Shown here piece by piece: positions 25,861 through 35,849 of a stretch of 64,000 nucleotides of DNA. Numbering within the stretch: position 1 is the first letter of the stretch; the number at the start of each line of letters is the position of its first letter. The notes beneath the pieces are model-generated. The model was not told the origin of the DNA and ran no database searches. It saw nothing but the letters and a program-made list of their open reading frames with translations. The stretch spans positions 1,116,001 through 1,180,000 of the forward strand of contig NZ_JAFIDC010000001.1 of assembly GCF_017052655.1 (NCBI RefSeq). Direction: 5' to 3'. The translations under genes were made by a program, and so were the position numbers. Source of the DNA: Acholeplasma equirhinis. Lineage in GTDB: Bacteria > Bacillota_I > Bacilli_A > Acholeplasmatales > Acholeplasmataceae.

Positions 25861-27555
25861 TTATTTAATCGATTTATCGACATTTTTTAAATAGTTTTTA
25901 ATTGGTTCCATAGTTTTCTTCATGAAACCTTCCTTAAATGGATTATCAAGTTTAGCTGATAAGACTAAATCAACAAATGATTTAGATCCACCTAATTTAC
26001 ATAATGCAAGGTATTTTTCCCAAGCTTTATCAAAGTCATTTTGAGATAAGACCCAGAATTGGAACGCGATTGTTTGTGCAAGTGCATAGTCAATATAGTA
26101 GAAAGGATTTTGGAAGATATGTCCTTGACGGAACCAATATGTACCTTTATCAAGGAATTGATCTTCACTATAATCTTTCCAAGGTAGATATTGTTTTTCT
26201 AGTTTACGCCATAAAGCTTTTCTATCTTGTGGTGTCATATCAATATTTTCAAATACTTCATGTTGGAAATGATCAACAAGTGCGATATAAGGTAAGATTT
26301 CAACACCATCTGCTAAATGTGCATATTTATATTTAGCAGTATCCTCTTCGAAGAATTCATGAATCCAACGCCAAGCTAAGAACTCCATACTCATTGAGTG
26401 AATTTCAGCAGCTTCCATTGTTGGCCAACGAAGTTCTGGTAAATTGTTTCTTGATGTATAAATTTGGAAAGCATGACCAGCTTCATGTGTTAAGACATCA
26501 ACGTCAGCTGATGTACCATTGAAGTTTGCGAAAATGAATGGTGATTCATAATCTGGGATATATGTACAATATCCGCCACCTTCTTTGCCTTGTTTAGCAT
26601 CTAAATCAAGTAAGTCACGTTCAACCATGAAACGGAAGAATTCGCTTGTTTCAGGACTCATCGCATCATACATCTTCATTGCTTTGTCAACTTGCCATGC
26701 ACGGTCACCTTTAGGTGTTGCATTACCGGATAAGAAGGTTAAACCTAAGTCATGTGACTTTAAATCTTTAATACCTAATGTTTCACTACGATGTTTCATT
26801 AAAACATCTTTAGCAAAAGGTACAACTTCTTTTAAGATTTCATCTCTAAAGACTTTAACATCATTTCTGTTATAGTCAACTCTTCTATATGAATCATACA
26901 TATATTCAATATAACTTGGATATCCAAGTGTTTTCGCGATCTGGTGACGAACTTTAACCATGTTGTCATAAATCTCATCATACTCTGCTTCATGCTCACT
27001 ATACCAATTGCTTACTGCTAGTGCAGCACGCTTACGAACAGCACGGTCAATATTTGAATTATATGCTCTCATTTGAGGTAAGTTTCTCACCTTACCATCA
27101 AATTCAATCTTCGCACTTGATGCAAGTTTACCGTATTGTGTAATGAGTTTATTTTCTTCTTGTAATAAAGGAATAATTTCTTCTTTAAATGTTTTTTCTG
27201 CAAGTTCATATTGTTTGAAAATTAATGAGCCTAATGCTTTTTCTAGTTCAGGTTTAAATTTAGAATATAAAACAGCTTTACTAAATTCAACTGCCAATCC
27301 TTGGATTTCTGGTTCAACTTGATCTAAAAAATCACGCTCTGCAGCATAGAATTCATCTGTTGTATTTAATGAATGTCTTACATAAACAAGTTGAAGTGTT
27401 GAATCTATATGATCAAACATTTTATTGTATGCTTTAATCACTTCAAGTTGTTCTGCTGATGATTTTGCATTGTTGAATTGTGCTAATAAATCGAGTGTTT
27501 GTTTTTTAAATTCATCCATATCAGGACGAACGTATGGGTAATCTTGAAATTTCAT
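25861..27555 (-). CDS. pepF: M3-family oligoendopeptidase (PepF-like)
   Basis: Cytosolic zinc metallopeptidase cutting short peptides, 564 residues. The zinc site HEAGH is at 357-361, with EAAEIHSMSME (381-391) giving the third ligand. The long helical N-terminal half is typical of the M3B group. Good SD before ATG 27555. It follows the broken tag gene by 9 bases. Confidence 0.92.
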   Translation of the reverse strand: MKFQDYPYVRPDMDEFKKQTLDLLAQFNNAKSSAEQLEVIKAYNKMFDHIDSTLQLVYVRHSLNTTDEFYAAERDFLDQVEPEIQGLAVEFSKAVLYSKFKPELEKALGSLIFKQYELAEKTFKEEIIPLLQEENKLITQYGKLASSAKIEFDGKVRNLPQMRAYNSNIDRAVRKRAALAVSNWYSEHEAEYDEIYDNMVKVRHQIAKTLGYPSYIEYMYDSYRRVDYNRNDVKVFRDEILKEVVPFAKDVLMKHRSETLGIKDLKSHDLGLTFLSGNATPKGDRAWQVDKAMKMYDAMSPETSEFFRFMVERDLLDLDAKQGKEGGGYCTYIPDYESPFIFANFNGTSADVDVLTHEAGHAFQIYTSRNNLPELRWPTMEAAEIHSMSMEFLAWRWIHEFFEEDTAKYKYAHLADGVEILPYIALVDHFQHEVFENIDMTPQDRKALWRKLEKQYLPWKDYSEDQFLDKGTYWFRQGHIFQNPFYYIDYALAQTIAFQFWVLSQNDFDKAWEKYLALCKLGGSKSFVDLVLSAKLDNPFKEGFMKKTMEPIKNYLKNVDKSIK

Positions 27556-27564
27556 TTTTTTCTC

Positions 27565-28150
27565 CTAATGATTGATATAGTTTCTTTTAATCTCTTCGTA
27601 ACAATGACAATATGTCATATGGTCATTATACACCCCAACGGCTTGTAAGAATGCATAAATAATTGTAGATCCTACAAATTTAAATCCCATTTTCTTAAGT
27701 TCATTTGAGATATCATCTGATACTTTAGATGTTACAGGCCATGTATCACCTGGTTTAAGATTAGAATCAATGGGTTTAAAGTTTACACGTTCCCATATAA
27801 ATTTAGTAAAACTTCCAGGTTCACTAAAGTATTTGAGATACGCTCTTGAATTTGAAATCATAGCGTTTATTTTAAGTTTATTACGCACGATACCTTCGTT
27901 ATTCATAAGTTCTGTAATTTTATCTTCATCGTATTGTGATACCACAAAAGGGATCAAAATTATCAAAGGCTTTAAGGAATGCTTCCCTCTTGTTTAAGAT
28001 AATTGCCCAAGATAATCCTGCTTGTTGACTATCAAGGAGTAACTTCTGGAAAAGTTTTAAATCATCAAAAACTGGGCGACCCCATTCATGGTCGTGATAA
28101 TCTTGCATCAACTGGCTGATCTTAGCCCAACTGCAACTTTTGATTTCCAT
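27565..28150 (-). pseudogene. tag: 3-methyladenine DNA glycosylase I, split by a 1-base frameshift
   Basis: Base-excision repair enzyme removing alkylated adenine. The first half (CSWAK, YHDHEWGRPVFDD, QQAGLSWAIIL) stops near 27926. The second half continues the family in another frame (YDEDKITELMNNEGIVRNKLKI to TYCHCYEEI). The break is at CCCTTTTGTGG, about 27949: removing one T gives an uninterrupted Tag of about 194 residues with the zinc ligands (Cys, His, His-Cys) all intact. The good start with AGGAGG and intact residues elsewhere suggest a recent event, a sequencing error, or rare frameshifting. Confidence 0.85.
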
Positions 28151-28207
28151 AAGTTTATCCTCCTATCTTATAAATTTCTAATCAATGGATTAGTATATAT
28201 TGTAGCA

Positions 28208-28240
28208 TAAAAAAATTAAGAGGTATGATCTACCTCTTAA
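28208..28240 (-). terminator. Intrinsic terminator after the 28252-28968 gene
   Basis: Perfect 10-bp stem TTAAGAGGTA / TACCTCTTAA, loop GATCA, then T run on the minus strand. Confidence 0.88.
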
Positions 28241-28251
28241 TAAAATGCACA

Positions 28252-28968
28252 TTATTCAATGTCTTCTGCTTGTTTCTTTTGCTTAGATTGTTTCTTTTGA
28301 AGTTTTAGCGCTTTTTTATCTGCTTTAGCTTGTTCTTTAGCTAAGATTCTATCTGCTTTCTTTTGAGCGATTGCAGCTTTCTTATCAGCTACTGCTTGTT
28401 CTTTAGCAACTAAAGCTAGGCGTTTTCTTTCTTCTTCTGCACGGAATGCAATTTCCTTATCAGTTAAGAATGCACGACCGCCTAAACGTACTTCATCTTT
28501 TGAAACAAAATCGAATGTAACAAATTGTTTTTCAATTGCTGAATGTTTAACAATTTCGTCACCTTCTTGTGTAACTGTAACTTTTTTAACATCCTTTGCA
28601 AGATAAATTGCTTTACCTGCTAAAACTGGTTCTGTCCCCTCAACAGATTTTAAAAGGTCAGTTTTGCCAGATCCATTTACATACCAAGCATTTTCACCAG
28701 CAAAAATTAAAACCTCACCATTTGATGCAGTATAAACTAATTTAGAATTAGGTTTGCCTAAATCTTTCTTGTTATTTTGAGTTTGTGTCTTAGGTGATTT
28801 CGCAGAAGTTGTAACAGGCGTAGCTGCTAACTTTTTACGTCTCTTTAAACCTATTGGTAAGAGTACCAACAAGAAAATAAGAATTGCGAGTCCTGAACCT
28901 AAGATTGCCCATTCTTCAAAACCATAGGTGTTAAAATCTGAAAAGTTAAATCCGTTACCAAACGGCAT
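28252..28968 (-). CDS. Membrane-anchored protein with lysine-rich coiled-coil tail
   Basis: Unknown function; 238 residues from ATG 28968, which has GGGAGGG seven bases upstream (the ORF extends further but without a site). One N-terminal helix (WAILGSGLAILIFLLVLLPIG) followed by basic residues, a middle beta-like domain (about 70-165), then from about 165 a highly charged Lys/Ala-rich stretch of repeated 'AKEQAKADKKA' type, probably a coiled coil. An extended -10 promoter TGCTATAAT lies at 29008-29015. Confidence 0.6.
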   Translation of the reverse strand: MPFGNGFNFSDFNTYGFEEWAILGSGLAILIFLLVLLPIGLKRRKKLAATPVTTSAKSPKTQTQNNKKDLGKPNSKLVYTASNGEVLIFAGENAWYVNGSGKTDLLKSVEGTEPVLAGKAIYLAKDVKKVTVTQEGDEIVKHSAIEKQFVTFDFVSKDEVRLGGRAFLTDKEIAFRAEEERKRLALVAKEQAVADKKAAIAQKKADRILAKEQAKADKKALKLQKKQSKQKKQAEDIE

Positions 28969-29007
28969 AAAATATCCCTCCCAATGTCTATCGACAATCT
29001 CATACAT

Positions 29008-29013
29008 ATTATA
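29008..29013 (-). promoter_or_regulatory. Extended -10 promoter of the 28252-28968 gene
   Basis: TGCTATAAT on the minus strand, no clear -35, about 40 bases before the start codon. Confidence 0.5.
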
Positions 29014-29050
29014 GCACGGTTTTTTTAAAATTTCTCCACTTACTTATCAT

Positions 29051-29079
29051 AAAAAAAACCTCCACCCGTAGGTAGAGGT
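29051..29079 (-). terminator. Terminator of the S10-spc-alpha superoperon
   Basis: ACCTCTACC / GGTGGAGGT (one G-T pair), tetraloop TACG, then eight T on the minus strand, 10 bases after rplQ. Confidence 0.92.
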
Positions 29080-29088
29080 ATTTATACA

Positions 29089-29448
29089 TTAAATAAATTC
29101 AATGATTGCCATTGGTGCTGAATCCCCACGACGAGGTACAGTCTTGATGATACGAGTGTATCCACCATTACGTTCTGGATAACGTGCTGCAATTTCAGTG
29201 AATAGTTTTTGAAGTGCATTTTGTCCTTCTTTAACTTCTTCAAAACGTACAGTTTTTGCTGCTTGACGTTGTGCTGCTAATGTACCTTCTTTTGCTAAAG
29301 AAACCATTTTGTCAGCTAGTCTTTGAAGTGATTTTGCTTTTGCTTCAGTAGTCGTAATACGATCATTGATGATTAAGTCAGTGATTAAGTCACGTAATAA
29401 TGCTGTTCTTTGATCAGTTGTACGACGAAGTCTTGATGGGTTAGCCAT
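29089..29448 (-). CDS. rplQ: 50S ribosomal protein L17
   Basis: 119 residues, at the peptide-exit side of the large subunit. [21 protein letters not shown] at the N terminus and [20 protein letters not shown] near the C terminus are diagnostic. Last gene of the superoperon, 6 bases after rpoA. Confidence 0.97.
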   Translation of the reverse strand: MANPSRLRRTTDQRTALLRDLITDLIINDRITTTEAKAKSLQRLADKMVSLAKEGTLAAQRQAAKTVRFEEVKEGQNALQKLFTEIAARYPERNGGYTRIIKTVPRRGDSAPMAIIEFI

Positions 29449-29454
29449 GTCTAA

Positions 29455-30447
29455 TTACTCCTTATCTTCGTCTGAATCGAATTCGAACTTAGATTCTCTT
29501 GTTGAAGAGTGTTCAAATTCAAGTCCATGTTCTGCTAGTTTTTCTTTTAATTCTTTGAATGATTTACGGCCTAAGCTTCTTAAGCGCATAACTTCTTCTT
29601 CTGAAAGCTTTAATAATTCACCTACGGTTGTAATACCTGAACGTTTAAGTGAGTTAAATAGTCTAACAGAAAGGTCAAGTTGTTCAATTTTTGTATCTGA
29701 TTTTTTGCTTGCTGGTTCTTCTTCTTCATCACGAATGAAGTTTACTGAAGAAGCCTGGTCAGATAAACTGACTAAAACTTGAAAATAATCCACTAACATC
29801 TTGCCCGCAAGTGCTAATGCTTCTTTAGCTTGGATAGCACCATTCGTTTCAATTTCCATTGTTAATTCATCTAAATCACCACGTGTTTTTTCAACATGAT
29901 AAATCACGCGTTCAACAGGTGTGTATAGCGAGTCAATTGGAATGACGCCAGTTTCATATTTTGAATATTGTTTATTTTGATCAGCAGGTACATAACCGAT
30001 GCCACGTCTTACAGTGACAGTCATTTTAAATGTAGCACCTTCTGATAGAGTTGCGATGTGTTGATCTGGATTAACAACTTCTAATCCATCAACTAAATTG
30101 AAATCACCTGCAGTCACAGTTGTTGGGCCTTCAGCATAGATTTCTAATTTTTGTTCGTATTGCGGATCTTGTGAATCGGCTCTAAACACTATTCTCTTTA
30201 AATTTAGAATAATGCCCATCACATCTTCATAAACGCCTTCAATGGTTGAAAATTCGTGCTCAACACCGTCAATTTTAACATTAACGATTGCTGCTCCTGG
30301 TAATGATGAGAGTAGCACACGACGTAATGCATTACCAAGGGTTAAGCCGTAACCACGTTCAAGTGGCTTGATTAAGAAACGACCAAGGTTACCTTCCTTA
30401 GAAATTTCTTCTACAGATGTTGGTTTTTCAAATTTTAAATCTTTCAC
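29455..30447 (-). CDS. rpoA: RNA polymerase alpha subunit
   Basis: 330 residues. N-terminal dimerisation domain (FLIKPLERGYGLTLGNALRR, LLSSLPGAAI), linker (about 235-255) and the C-terminal helix-hairpin-helix domain (LFNSLKRSGITTVGELL, RSLGRKSFKEL) that contacts UP elements and regulators. An acidic tail (EFDSDEDKE) ends the protein. Usual S11-rpoA-L17 context. Confidence 0.98.
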   Translation of the reverse strand: MKDLKFEKPTSVEEISKEGNLGRFLIKPLERGYGLTLGNALRRVLLSSLPGAAIVNVKIDGVEHEFSTIEGVYEDVMGIILNLKRIVFRADSQDPQYEQKLEIYAEGPTTVTAGDFNLVDGLEVVNPDQHIATLSEGATFKMTVTVRRGIGYVPADQNKQYSKYETGVIPIDSLYTPVERVIYHVEKTRGDLDELTMEIETNGAIQAKEALALAGKMLVDYFQVLVSLSDQASSVNFIRDEEEEPASKKSDTKIEQLDLSVRLFNSLKRSGITTVGELLKLSEEEVMRLRSLGRKSFKELKEKLAEHGLEFEHSSTRESKFEFDSDEDKE

Positions 30448-30475
30448 AAGTATACCCTCCTCTTAATACCACGAA

Positions 30476-30865
30476 TTAGTTACGTGGACGTTTTGGTGGA
30501 CGGCAGCCGTTATGAGGTACTGGCGTCACATCTTTGATCGCTGTAATTTCTAAACCTGCTGCTTGTAAACTTCTAATAGCAGCTTCTCTACCAGGACCAG
30601 GTCCTTTAACGAAAACTTCAACTTTAGCCATGCCATGATCCATAGCTGCTTTAGCTGCCGCTTCGCTGGTTAATTGGGCTGCGAATGGTGTAGATTTTCT
30701 TGAACCTTTAATGCCTAATGCACCAGCAGATGACCAAGAAATTGCATTTCCTGCTGTATCTGTAATTGTAACAATTGTGTTGTTAAAAGTAGTGTGGATA
30801 TGCGCAACACCAGTTGGTATATTCTTTCTTACTTTTCTTTTAGTAGTTTTCTTTTTAGTAGCCAT
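30476..30865 (-). CDS. rpsK: 30S ribosomal protein S11
   Basis: 129 residues, platform of the small subunit next to the E site. [18 protein letters not shown] and the C-terminal [13 protein letters not shown] are signatures; the N terminus is lysine-rich. Confidence 0.97.
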   Translation of the reverse strand: MATKKKTTKRKVRKNIPTGVAHIHTTFNNTIVTITDTAGNAISWSSAGALGIKGSRKSTPFAAQLTSEAAAKAAMDHGMAKVEVFVKGPGPGREAAIRSLQAAGLEITAIKDVTPVPHNGCRPPKRPRN

Positions 30866-30867
30866 GA

Positions 30868-31242
30868 TTACTTACCTACCTGTTTCTTTCCTGCAATTGG
30901 TTTAGCTTTACCTTTTCTTGTACGTGCGTTATTTCTTGTATTTTGGCCGCGTACTGGTAAACCTTTACGGTGGCGGATACCACGGTATGAACCAATTTCC
31001 ATTAGTCTCTTGATATCAAGTGTGCGTTCACGACGTAAATCACCTTCAGTTGTACGTTTAGCAACTTCGCTACGGATAGCTGCTAATTGTTCTTCAGTTA
31101 AGTCTTTAACGCGGATATCTTCACTTACATTAGCGCTAGCTAAAATGTCTTTAGCTTGTTTAGCACCGATGCCATAGATATATTGTAACGAGATTATTAC
31201 TCGTTTTTGGGTTGGGATGTCAACCCCTGCAATTCTTGCCAT
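30868..31242 (-). CDS. rpsM: 30S ribosomal protein S13
   Basis: 124 residues, head of the small subunit, contacts P-site tRNA and S19. [24 protein letters not shown] and [16 protein letters not shown] are family signatures, with a basic tail. Two bases separate it from rpsK. Confidence 0.97.
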   Translation of the reverse strand: MARIAGVDIPTQKRVIISLQYIYGIGAKQAKDILASANVSEDIRVKDLTEEQLAAIRSEVAKRTTEGDLRRERTLDIKRLMEIGSYRGIRHRKGLPVRGQNTRNNARTRKGKAKPIAGKKQVGK

Positions 31243-31260
31243 AGTCGATAATCTCCTTTA

Positions 31261-31377
31261 TTAACCTTGTCTTTGATTGTGTCTTTTATTTTTCTTGTTG
31301 ATCACGTAAACGCGACCTTTGCGGCGCACGATGATGTCATCTGCACTGCGTTTTTTTACTGATGCTCTAACTTTCAT
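31261..31377 (-). CDS. rpmJ: 50S ribosomal protein L36, cysteine-free form
   Basis: 38 residues, too short for a simple ORF search. [20 protein letters not shown] followed by [18 protein letters not shown] aligns with L36, but the CxxC...C..H zinc ribbon of the usual protein is gone: no cysteine remains. Located between infA and rpsM as in all Firmicutes, with a start at 31377 preceded by AAGGAG. Confidence 0.93.
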   Translation of the reverse strand: MKVRASVKKRSADDIIVRRKGRVYVINKKNKRHNQRQG

Positions 31378-31391
31378 GTGTTCAGTTCTCC

Positions 31392-31610
31392 TTATTTCTT
31401 GCGGTATGTGATTCTTCCGCGGGTTAAATCATATGGTGATAATTCAACTGTTACTTTATCACCAGGTAAAATGCGTATGTTGTTAATACGGATTTTACCA
31501 GAAACATGCGCTAGGACGATATGTCCATTGTCAAGTTCAACTTTAAATTTCGTATTGGGTAGTACTTCAATGACTTTAGCTTCTACTTCAATTAAATCTT
31601 CTCTTGCCAT
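31392..31610 (-). CDS. infA: Translation initiation factor IF-1
   Basis: 72-residue OB-fold protein that binds the A site of the small subunit during initiation. [32 protein letters not shown] and [18 protein letters not shown] are family hallmarks. Confidence 0.97.
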   Translation of the reverse strand: MAREDLIEVEAKVIEVLPNTKFKVELDNGHIVLAHVSGKIRINNIRILPGDKVTVELSPYDLTRGRITYRKK

Positions 31611-31612
31611 AA

Positions 31613-32368
31613 TTACTCCTTTATTTCTGTTAAGATTTCGTAGCCATCCTCAGTAACTAAGATGGTGTGTTCAAAATGTGCACTGTAGCTCTTATCTTGA
31701 GTCACCGTTGTCCAGTTATCTTGTAGAATACGAATGCGCTTGGTGCCCAAGTTGACCATCGGTTCGACACAGAATGTCATGCCCGGTTTTAAGGTAACTT
31801 TTACCAATTCACGACCAAAGTTAGGAATTGGTGGGTCTTCGTGTAGGCTCATACCAATACCATGTCCAGTGAAATCTTCGACAATACCAAACCCATGTGG
31901 TCTGATTGTGTCTTCGACAGCCTTAGAGATGTCATTTACGGTGGCACCAGGTTTAATCACTTTGATACCATTCCAAAGTGCTTCTTCAGTAACTTTTAAA
32001 AGTCTTTCAACTTTAGGATCTACATGACCCACTTTAAAAGTCCAAGCACTATCGGCATGATAACCTTTGTAATTAACGCCTAAGTCTAGTGATATGATAT
32101 CACCTTCTTTAAGAATTTTCTTCTTAGAAGGAATACCGTGAATAACCACTTCGTTAACAGACGCACAGATAGAACCTGGGAATCCGTTATAACCTTTAAA
32201 AGATGGTATTGCACCTAAACTTCTGATGAAATTTTCTGCGAGTACGTCAAGCTCATGCGTGGTAACACCTGGCTTAATGTGAGGAACAAGATGTTCTCTT
32301 GTTCTTGCCAAGATGTTACCTGCAGTACGCATAAGTTCGATTTCTCTTGCGCTTTTGATTGTAATCAT
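31613..32368 (-). CDS. map: Methionine aminopeptidase, type I
   Basis: Removes N-terminal methionine from new proteins. 251 residues. Metal ligands: aspartates in [17 protein letters not shown], histidine in [16 protein letters not shown], glutamates in FCVEPMV and [12 protein letters not shown]. Abuts adk with no gap, the standard adk-map-infA order. Confidence 0.97.
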   Translation of the reverse strand: MITIKSAREIELMRTAGNILARTREHLVPHIKPGVTTHELDVLAENFIRSLGAIPSFKGYNGFPGSICASVNEVVIHGIPSKKKILKEGDIISLDLGVNYKGYHADSAWTFKVGHVDPKVERLLKVTEEALWNGIKVIKPGATVNDISKAVEDTIRPHGFGIVEDFTGHGIGMSLHEDPPIPNFGRELVKVTLKPGMTFCVEPMVNLGTKRIRILQDNWTTVTQDKSYSAHFEHTILVTEDGYEILTEIKE

Positions 32369-33019
32369 TTATGCTCCAAGAATTTCTAAAATGTCTTTTG
32401 TAATTGAACTTAATTCGCGATTACCATCGACATCGATTAAAAGCCCTTTGTTTTGGTAGTAAGCAATGAGTGGGAAAGTTTCCTCGTTGTAAACACTTAA
32501 GCGACGTTTTACAGTTTCTTCAGTGTCATCTTTTCTTTGAACGAGTGGACTACCATCATTATCACAGATACCTTCAACCTTTGGTGGATGGTTATCAATG
32601 TGATAAATTGCACCACATACCGGACAAGTTCTTCTACCCGTAATACGTTTAATGATAATGTCATCTTCAGATGTTACGTTTAACACAACATCGATTTGCC
32701 ATTCTAAAGACCCTAACAACTGATCTAAATATTCGGCTTGGTTTGGATTTCTTGGATAACCATCTAAGATAAATCCATTTTTGACATCATCCTGATTTAA
32801 TCTTTCTTTTACCATGTCATTAGTCACAGAATCTGGAACTAACAACCCTTGGTCTGTATAGCTTTTCGCAAGTAGACCAAGTGGTGTTTGATTCTTAAGG
32901 TGCATTCTAAACATGTCACCTGTTGAAATATGGGGAATGTTTAGTGCTTCAGATAGAATTTTTGCTTGTGAACCCTTACCTGCACCAGGAGGTCCCACAA
33001 AAATCATTCTTTTTTTCAT
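32369..33019 (-). CDS. adk: Adenylate kinase
   Basis: Interconverts AMP + ATP and 2 ADP. 216 residues, long form. P loop GPPGAGKGSQA (8-18), AMP site STGDMFR, LID domain with a zinc-type motif of three cysteines and aspartate (CPVC, then CDND). DGYPRN precedes the LID. Four bases after secY. Confidence 0.97.
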   Translation of the reverse strand: MKKRMIFVGPPGAGKGSQAKILSEALNIPHISTGDMFRMHLKNQTPLGLLAKSYTDQGLLVPDSVTNDMVKERLNQDDVKNGFILDGYPRNPNQAEYLDQLLGSLEWQIDVVLNVTSEDDIIIKRITGRRTCPVCGAIYHIDNHPPKVEGICDNDGSPLVQRKDDTEETVKRRLSVYNEETFPLIAYYQNKGLLIDVDGNRELSSITKDILEILGA

Positions 33020-33022
33020 TGG

Positions 33023-34321
33023 TTAAAATAATCCTTGATATGTTTCTTGATTTGCTTGAGCTTCAAGTTGTGAAGTAGTATCAGCTGCAACACCAACAAC
33101 GATTAATAACCCTGTACCACCTAAAGTGATATTTGCTGCTTCTTGACCAGCGAAACCAAATACCCATGCAGTAATAATTGGTAGTGCTGCAAGTACAACT
33201 AAGTAAACTGTACCAACAACTGTAACTTTGAATAGGATACGTGCGATGTAGTTCTTAGTATCATCCCCTGGGCGAACCCCTGGAATATAAGCATTTGATT
33301 TTGATAAGTTATCAGCAATTTTGTGTGGGTTTGTCATCATGAAAGTATAGAAGAATGAGAATACGACGATTAAGATCACGTAAAGGATAAATCCAATTGG
33401 CTCATTATATGAGAAGATTGAACGAATCCATGATTGTGTATTCGCATCGATTGAACTTTCTAAGAATCCAATAATTGAAAGTGGAACTGATAATAAAGTT
33501 GATGCAAAGATAACTGGTAATACCCCAGCAGAATTGATCTTTAATGGGATATTTGAATCAGTTCTAACTGCACCACCTTGACGGTTTGCATATGAAATAG
33601 GAATTTTTCTTTTCGCAATGTTCATATACACAACGCCTAGTAAGATTGCAACATATAACACTAAGATGAGTACATAAATTACAACATCCCATGCGTTATC
33701 AGTACCTAAGTATTTGTCACTTAATGTACCAATCATAACTGGAATTGATGTTAACACACCGATACCAATTAAGATAGATGAACCGTTACCAATACCTTTA
33801 GCGGTAATTGTATCTGCAATCCAAATAGCAAATGCAGTACCAGCAGTAACTGCTAGTGCCATATAAAGGTAAGTGAAGAATCCAGAGTCAACGCCCACTT
33901 GAATTTGTGATCCGCGGACACCAGTTCCTAAAATTAGAAGTAAAGCTTGTGCTAAACCTAAGAATAATGCTAACCATCTAGTTGCTCTTGATGTTTTAGC
34001 TTTACCAACTTCGCCTTCTTCTTGCCATTCCTTCATTTGAGGAATGATCATTTGTAATAATTGAATAGCGATAGATGCTGTGATGTATGGTGAAATCCCA
34101 AGTGATAACACTGAGAAACGTGAGAGTGCTTGTCCTGTATAGCTATTTAAAATACCTAAGAATCCTGCGCCCCACTGTGCTTGTCCTTGGAAAAGTTCAA
34201 CATTGAAAAGTGGAATTGGAATAAAGCTTGCGATTCTAAATACTAAGATTAACAGTAATGTAACGCCTAAACGTAACATTACATTTTTGTTTGCTAATAC
34301 ATTCTTAATGCGCATCCACAC
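33023..34321 (-). CDS. secY: Preprotein translocase subunit SecY
   Basis: Channel of the Sec system, 432 residues with ten hydrophobic segments. GISPYITASIAIQLLQMI, and the cytosolic loop RIPISYANRQGG-type stretch (KIPISYANRQGGAV), are typical, as is the loop IPGVRPGDDT. The GTG at 34321 has GAGGTGA ideally spaced inside the end of rplO; ATG at 34315 would be 6 bases later. Confidence 0.97.
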   Translation of the reverse strand: MWMRIKNVLANKNVMLRLGVTLLLILVFRIASFIPIPLFNVELFQGQAQWGAGFLGILNSYTGQALSRFSVLSLGISPYITASIAIQLLQMIIPQMKEWQEEGEVGKAKTSRATRWLALFLGLAQALLLILGTGVRGSQIQVGVDSGFFTYLYMALAVTAGTAFAIWIADTITAKGIGNGSSILIGIGVLTSIPVMIGTLSDKYLGTDNAWDVVIYVLILVLYVAILLGVVYMNIAKRKIPISYANRQGGAVRTDSNIPLKINSAGVLPVIFASTLLSVPLSIIGFLESSIDANTQSWIRSIFSYNEPIGFILYVILIVVFSFFYTFMMTNPHKIADNLSKSNAYIPGVRPGDDTKNYIARILFKVTVVGTVYLVVLAALPIITAWVFGFAGQEAANITLGGTGLLIVVGVAADTTSQLEAQANQETYQGLF

Positions 34322-34322
34322 G

Positions 34323-34760
34323 TTAAATCACCTCAACTGTCCCACCAGCATTTTCGATAGCTTGTTTTGCACTTTCAGAGAACTTATTTGCTTTCACAGT
34401 TAATTTCTTTTCAAGTACGCCATTAGCTAACACTTTAACACCTGATAGTTCTTTTGAGATAATTCTAGTCTTTAATAAGACTTCTGGAGTGATCACTGTG
34501 CCATCTTCGAAAAGATTTAAATCACCAGTGTTTACGATTGCGTATTCTTTTCTAGTGTGATTATTGAAACCACGTTTAGGAATACGTTGGAAGAAAGGAA
34601 TTTGTCCCCCTTCAAATCCTGGGCGCACACCGCCACCAGCTCTCGCTAATTGACCTTTGTGACCTTTACCGGCAGTTTTACCAGTACCGCTACCAGGACC
34701 GCGACCAAGTCTTTTCTTTGAATGTCTTGCACCTGCAACAGGTTTTAAATTACTTAACAT
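34323..34760 (-). CDS. rplO: 50S ribosomal protein L15
   Basis: 145 residues. The Gly/Lys-rich N terminus ([20 protein letters not shown]) and [17 protein letters not shown] are signatures; the C-terminal [14 protein letters not shown] overlaps the SecY ribosome site. Confidence 0.97.
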   Translation of the reverse strand: MLSNLKPVAGARHSKKRLGRGPGSGTGKTAGKGHKGQLARAGGGVRPGFEGGQIPFFQRIPKRGFNNHTRKEYAIVNTGDLNLFEDGTVITPEVLLKTRIISKELSGVKVLANGVLEKKLTVKANKFSESAKQAIENAGGTVEVI

Positions 34761-34771
34761 GGTCAGCCTCC

Positions 34772-34948
34772 TTAAATTTCTTTTACTTCAACTAGATGAC
34801 CAATTGTCTTGATCATTCCGTCTACTGCGTCATTTTTTTCTTTAATAACGATATTTCCAATTTTCTTTAAACCTAAAGCGTGAGCGGTTTTAATTTGGTT
34901 TGGACGTCTACCAATTAATGATTTTTTTAATGTAATTTCGTATGCCAT
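34772..34948 (-). CDS. rpmD: 50S ribosomal protein L30
   Basis: 58 residues. [20 protein letters not shown] and [12 protein letters not shown] are typical of L30. Good SD before ATG 34948; lies between rpsE and rplO. Confidence 0.95.
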   Translation of the reverse strand: MAYEITLKKSLIGRRPNQIKTAHALGLKKIGNIVIKEKNDAVDGMIKTIGHLVEVKEI

Positions 34949-34962
34949 TATGATTTACTTCC

Positions 34963-35472
34963 TTACACTAAGTTTTCAACTGCAACACCACGAAGTTTTG
35001 CAACTGATTCAGGTGTTCTTAAGTTTTCTAATCCATTGAATGTTGCACGCACAACATTAATTGCTGTTTTTGAACCTAATGATTTTGATAAGATATCATT
35101 CACACCAGCTAGATCGAATACGATACGAGCGGCACCACCAGCGATAACCCCGGTACCTTCTGAAGCAGGTTTAAGAATAATCTTAGATGCTCCGAATTCA
35201 CCAGTAATTTCGTGAGGGATTGTGTGTTTCATCATTGGTACTGTGATGAGGTTTTTCTTAGCAGCTTCAACTGCTTTTTTGATTGCATCTGGCACTTCTG
35301 AAGCTTTACCAGTTCCAAAACCTACCATACCTTGTTTGTTACCGACGACAACGAGTGCTGCGAAACGGAAACGGCGTCCACCTTTTACAACCTTAGTAAC
35401 ACGGTTTAAGGCTACGACTTTTTCTTCAAAAACTACTTGTTCTTCTTGTTTTTCAAATGTTTTCTCTGCCAT
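34963..35472 (-). CDS. rpsE: 30S ribosomal protein S5
   Basis: 169 residues, accuracy-related protein of the small subunit. [37 protein letters not shown] and [16 protein letters not shown] are family signatures. Confidence 0.97.
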   Translation of the reverse strand: MAEKTFEKQEEQVVFEEKVVALNRVTKVVKGGRRFRFAALVVVGNKQGMVGFGTGKASEVPDAIKKAVEAAKKNLITVPMMKHTIPHEITGEFGASKIILKPASEGTGVIAGGAARIVFDLAGVNDILSKSLGSKTAINVVRATFNGLENLRTPESVAKLRGVAVENLV

Positions 35473-35486
35473 GATAGACTCCTTTC

Positions 35487-35837
35487 CTAAAATTCCAAGC
35501 CAGCAGCTCTTGCTGCTTCAGCTAATGCTTTAACACGGCCGTGGTATAAGTAACCACCGCGGTCAAAGACAACTTTAGTTACGCCTAACTTTTTAGCTTC
35601 TTCAGCAATAGCTTTACCTACTGCAGTAGCTGCTTCTAAGTTAGCACCTAATTTTAATGCTTTAGAATTTGCGCTTGCTAATGTGTGTTGTGCTTCATCG
35701 TCGATAAGTTGTGCATAGATTGCGGTATTAGAACGGAAGATGTTTAGTCTAGGACGAAGTGGTGTACCAACAACATGTTTTCTGATACGTAGATGTCTCT
35801 TTTGTCTTGTGACATTTGATGATGTTTTATTAATCAT
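35487..35837 (-). CDS. rplR: 50S ribosomal protein L18
   Basis: 116 residues, binds 5S r[21 protein letters not shown] and [20 protein letters not shown] are diagnostic. Confidence 0.97.
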   Translation of the reverse strand: MINKTSSNVTRQKRHLRIRKHVVGTPLRPRLNIFRSNTAIYAQLIDDEAQHTLASANSKALKLGANLEAATAVGKAIAEEAKKLGVTKVVFDRGGYLYHGRVKALAEAARAAGLEF

Positions 35838-35849
35838 ATGTTATACTCC

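Noticed and set aside
27926-28150. Programmed -1 frameshift in tag
   Set aside because: The slippery heptamer X XXY YYZ is not in frame, and restoring the protein needs a +1 shift; no stimulating structure was seen.
28252-28450. Lys/Ala-rich repeats as tandem DNA repeats
   Set aside because: The protein is repetitive in composition but the DNA units differ in length and sequence, so it is not a true tandem repeat.
30794-31177. Plus-strand open frame of 127 codons
   Set aside because: Antisense to rpsM and rpsK; low-complexity translation without any motif.
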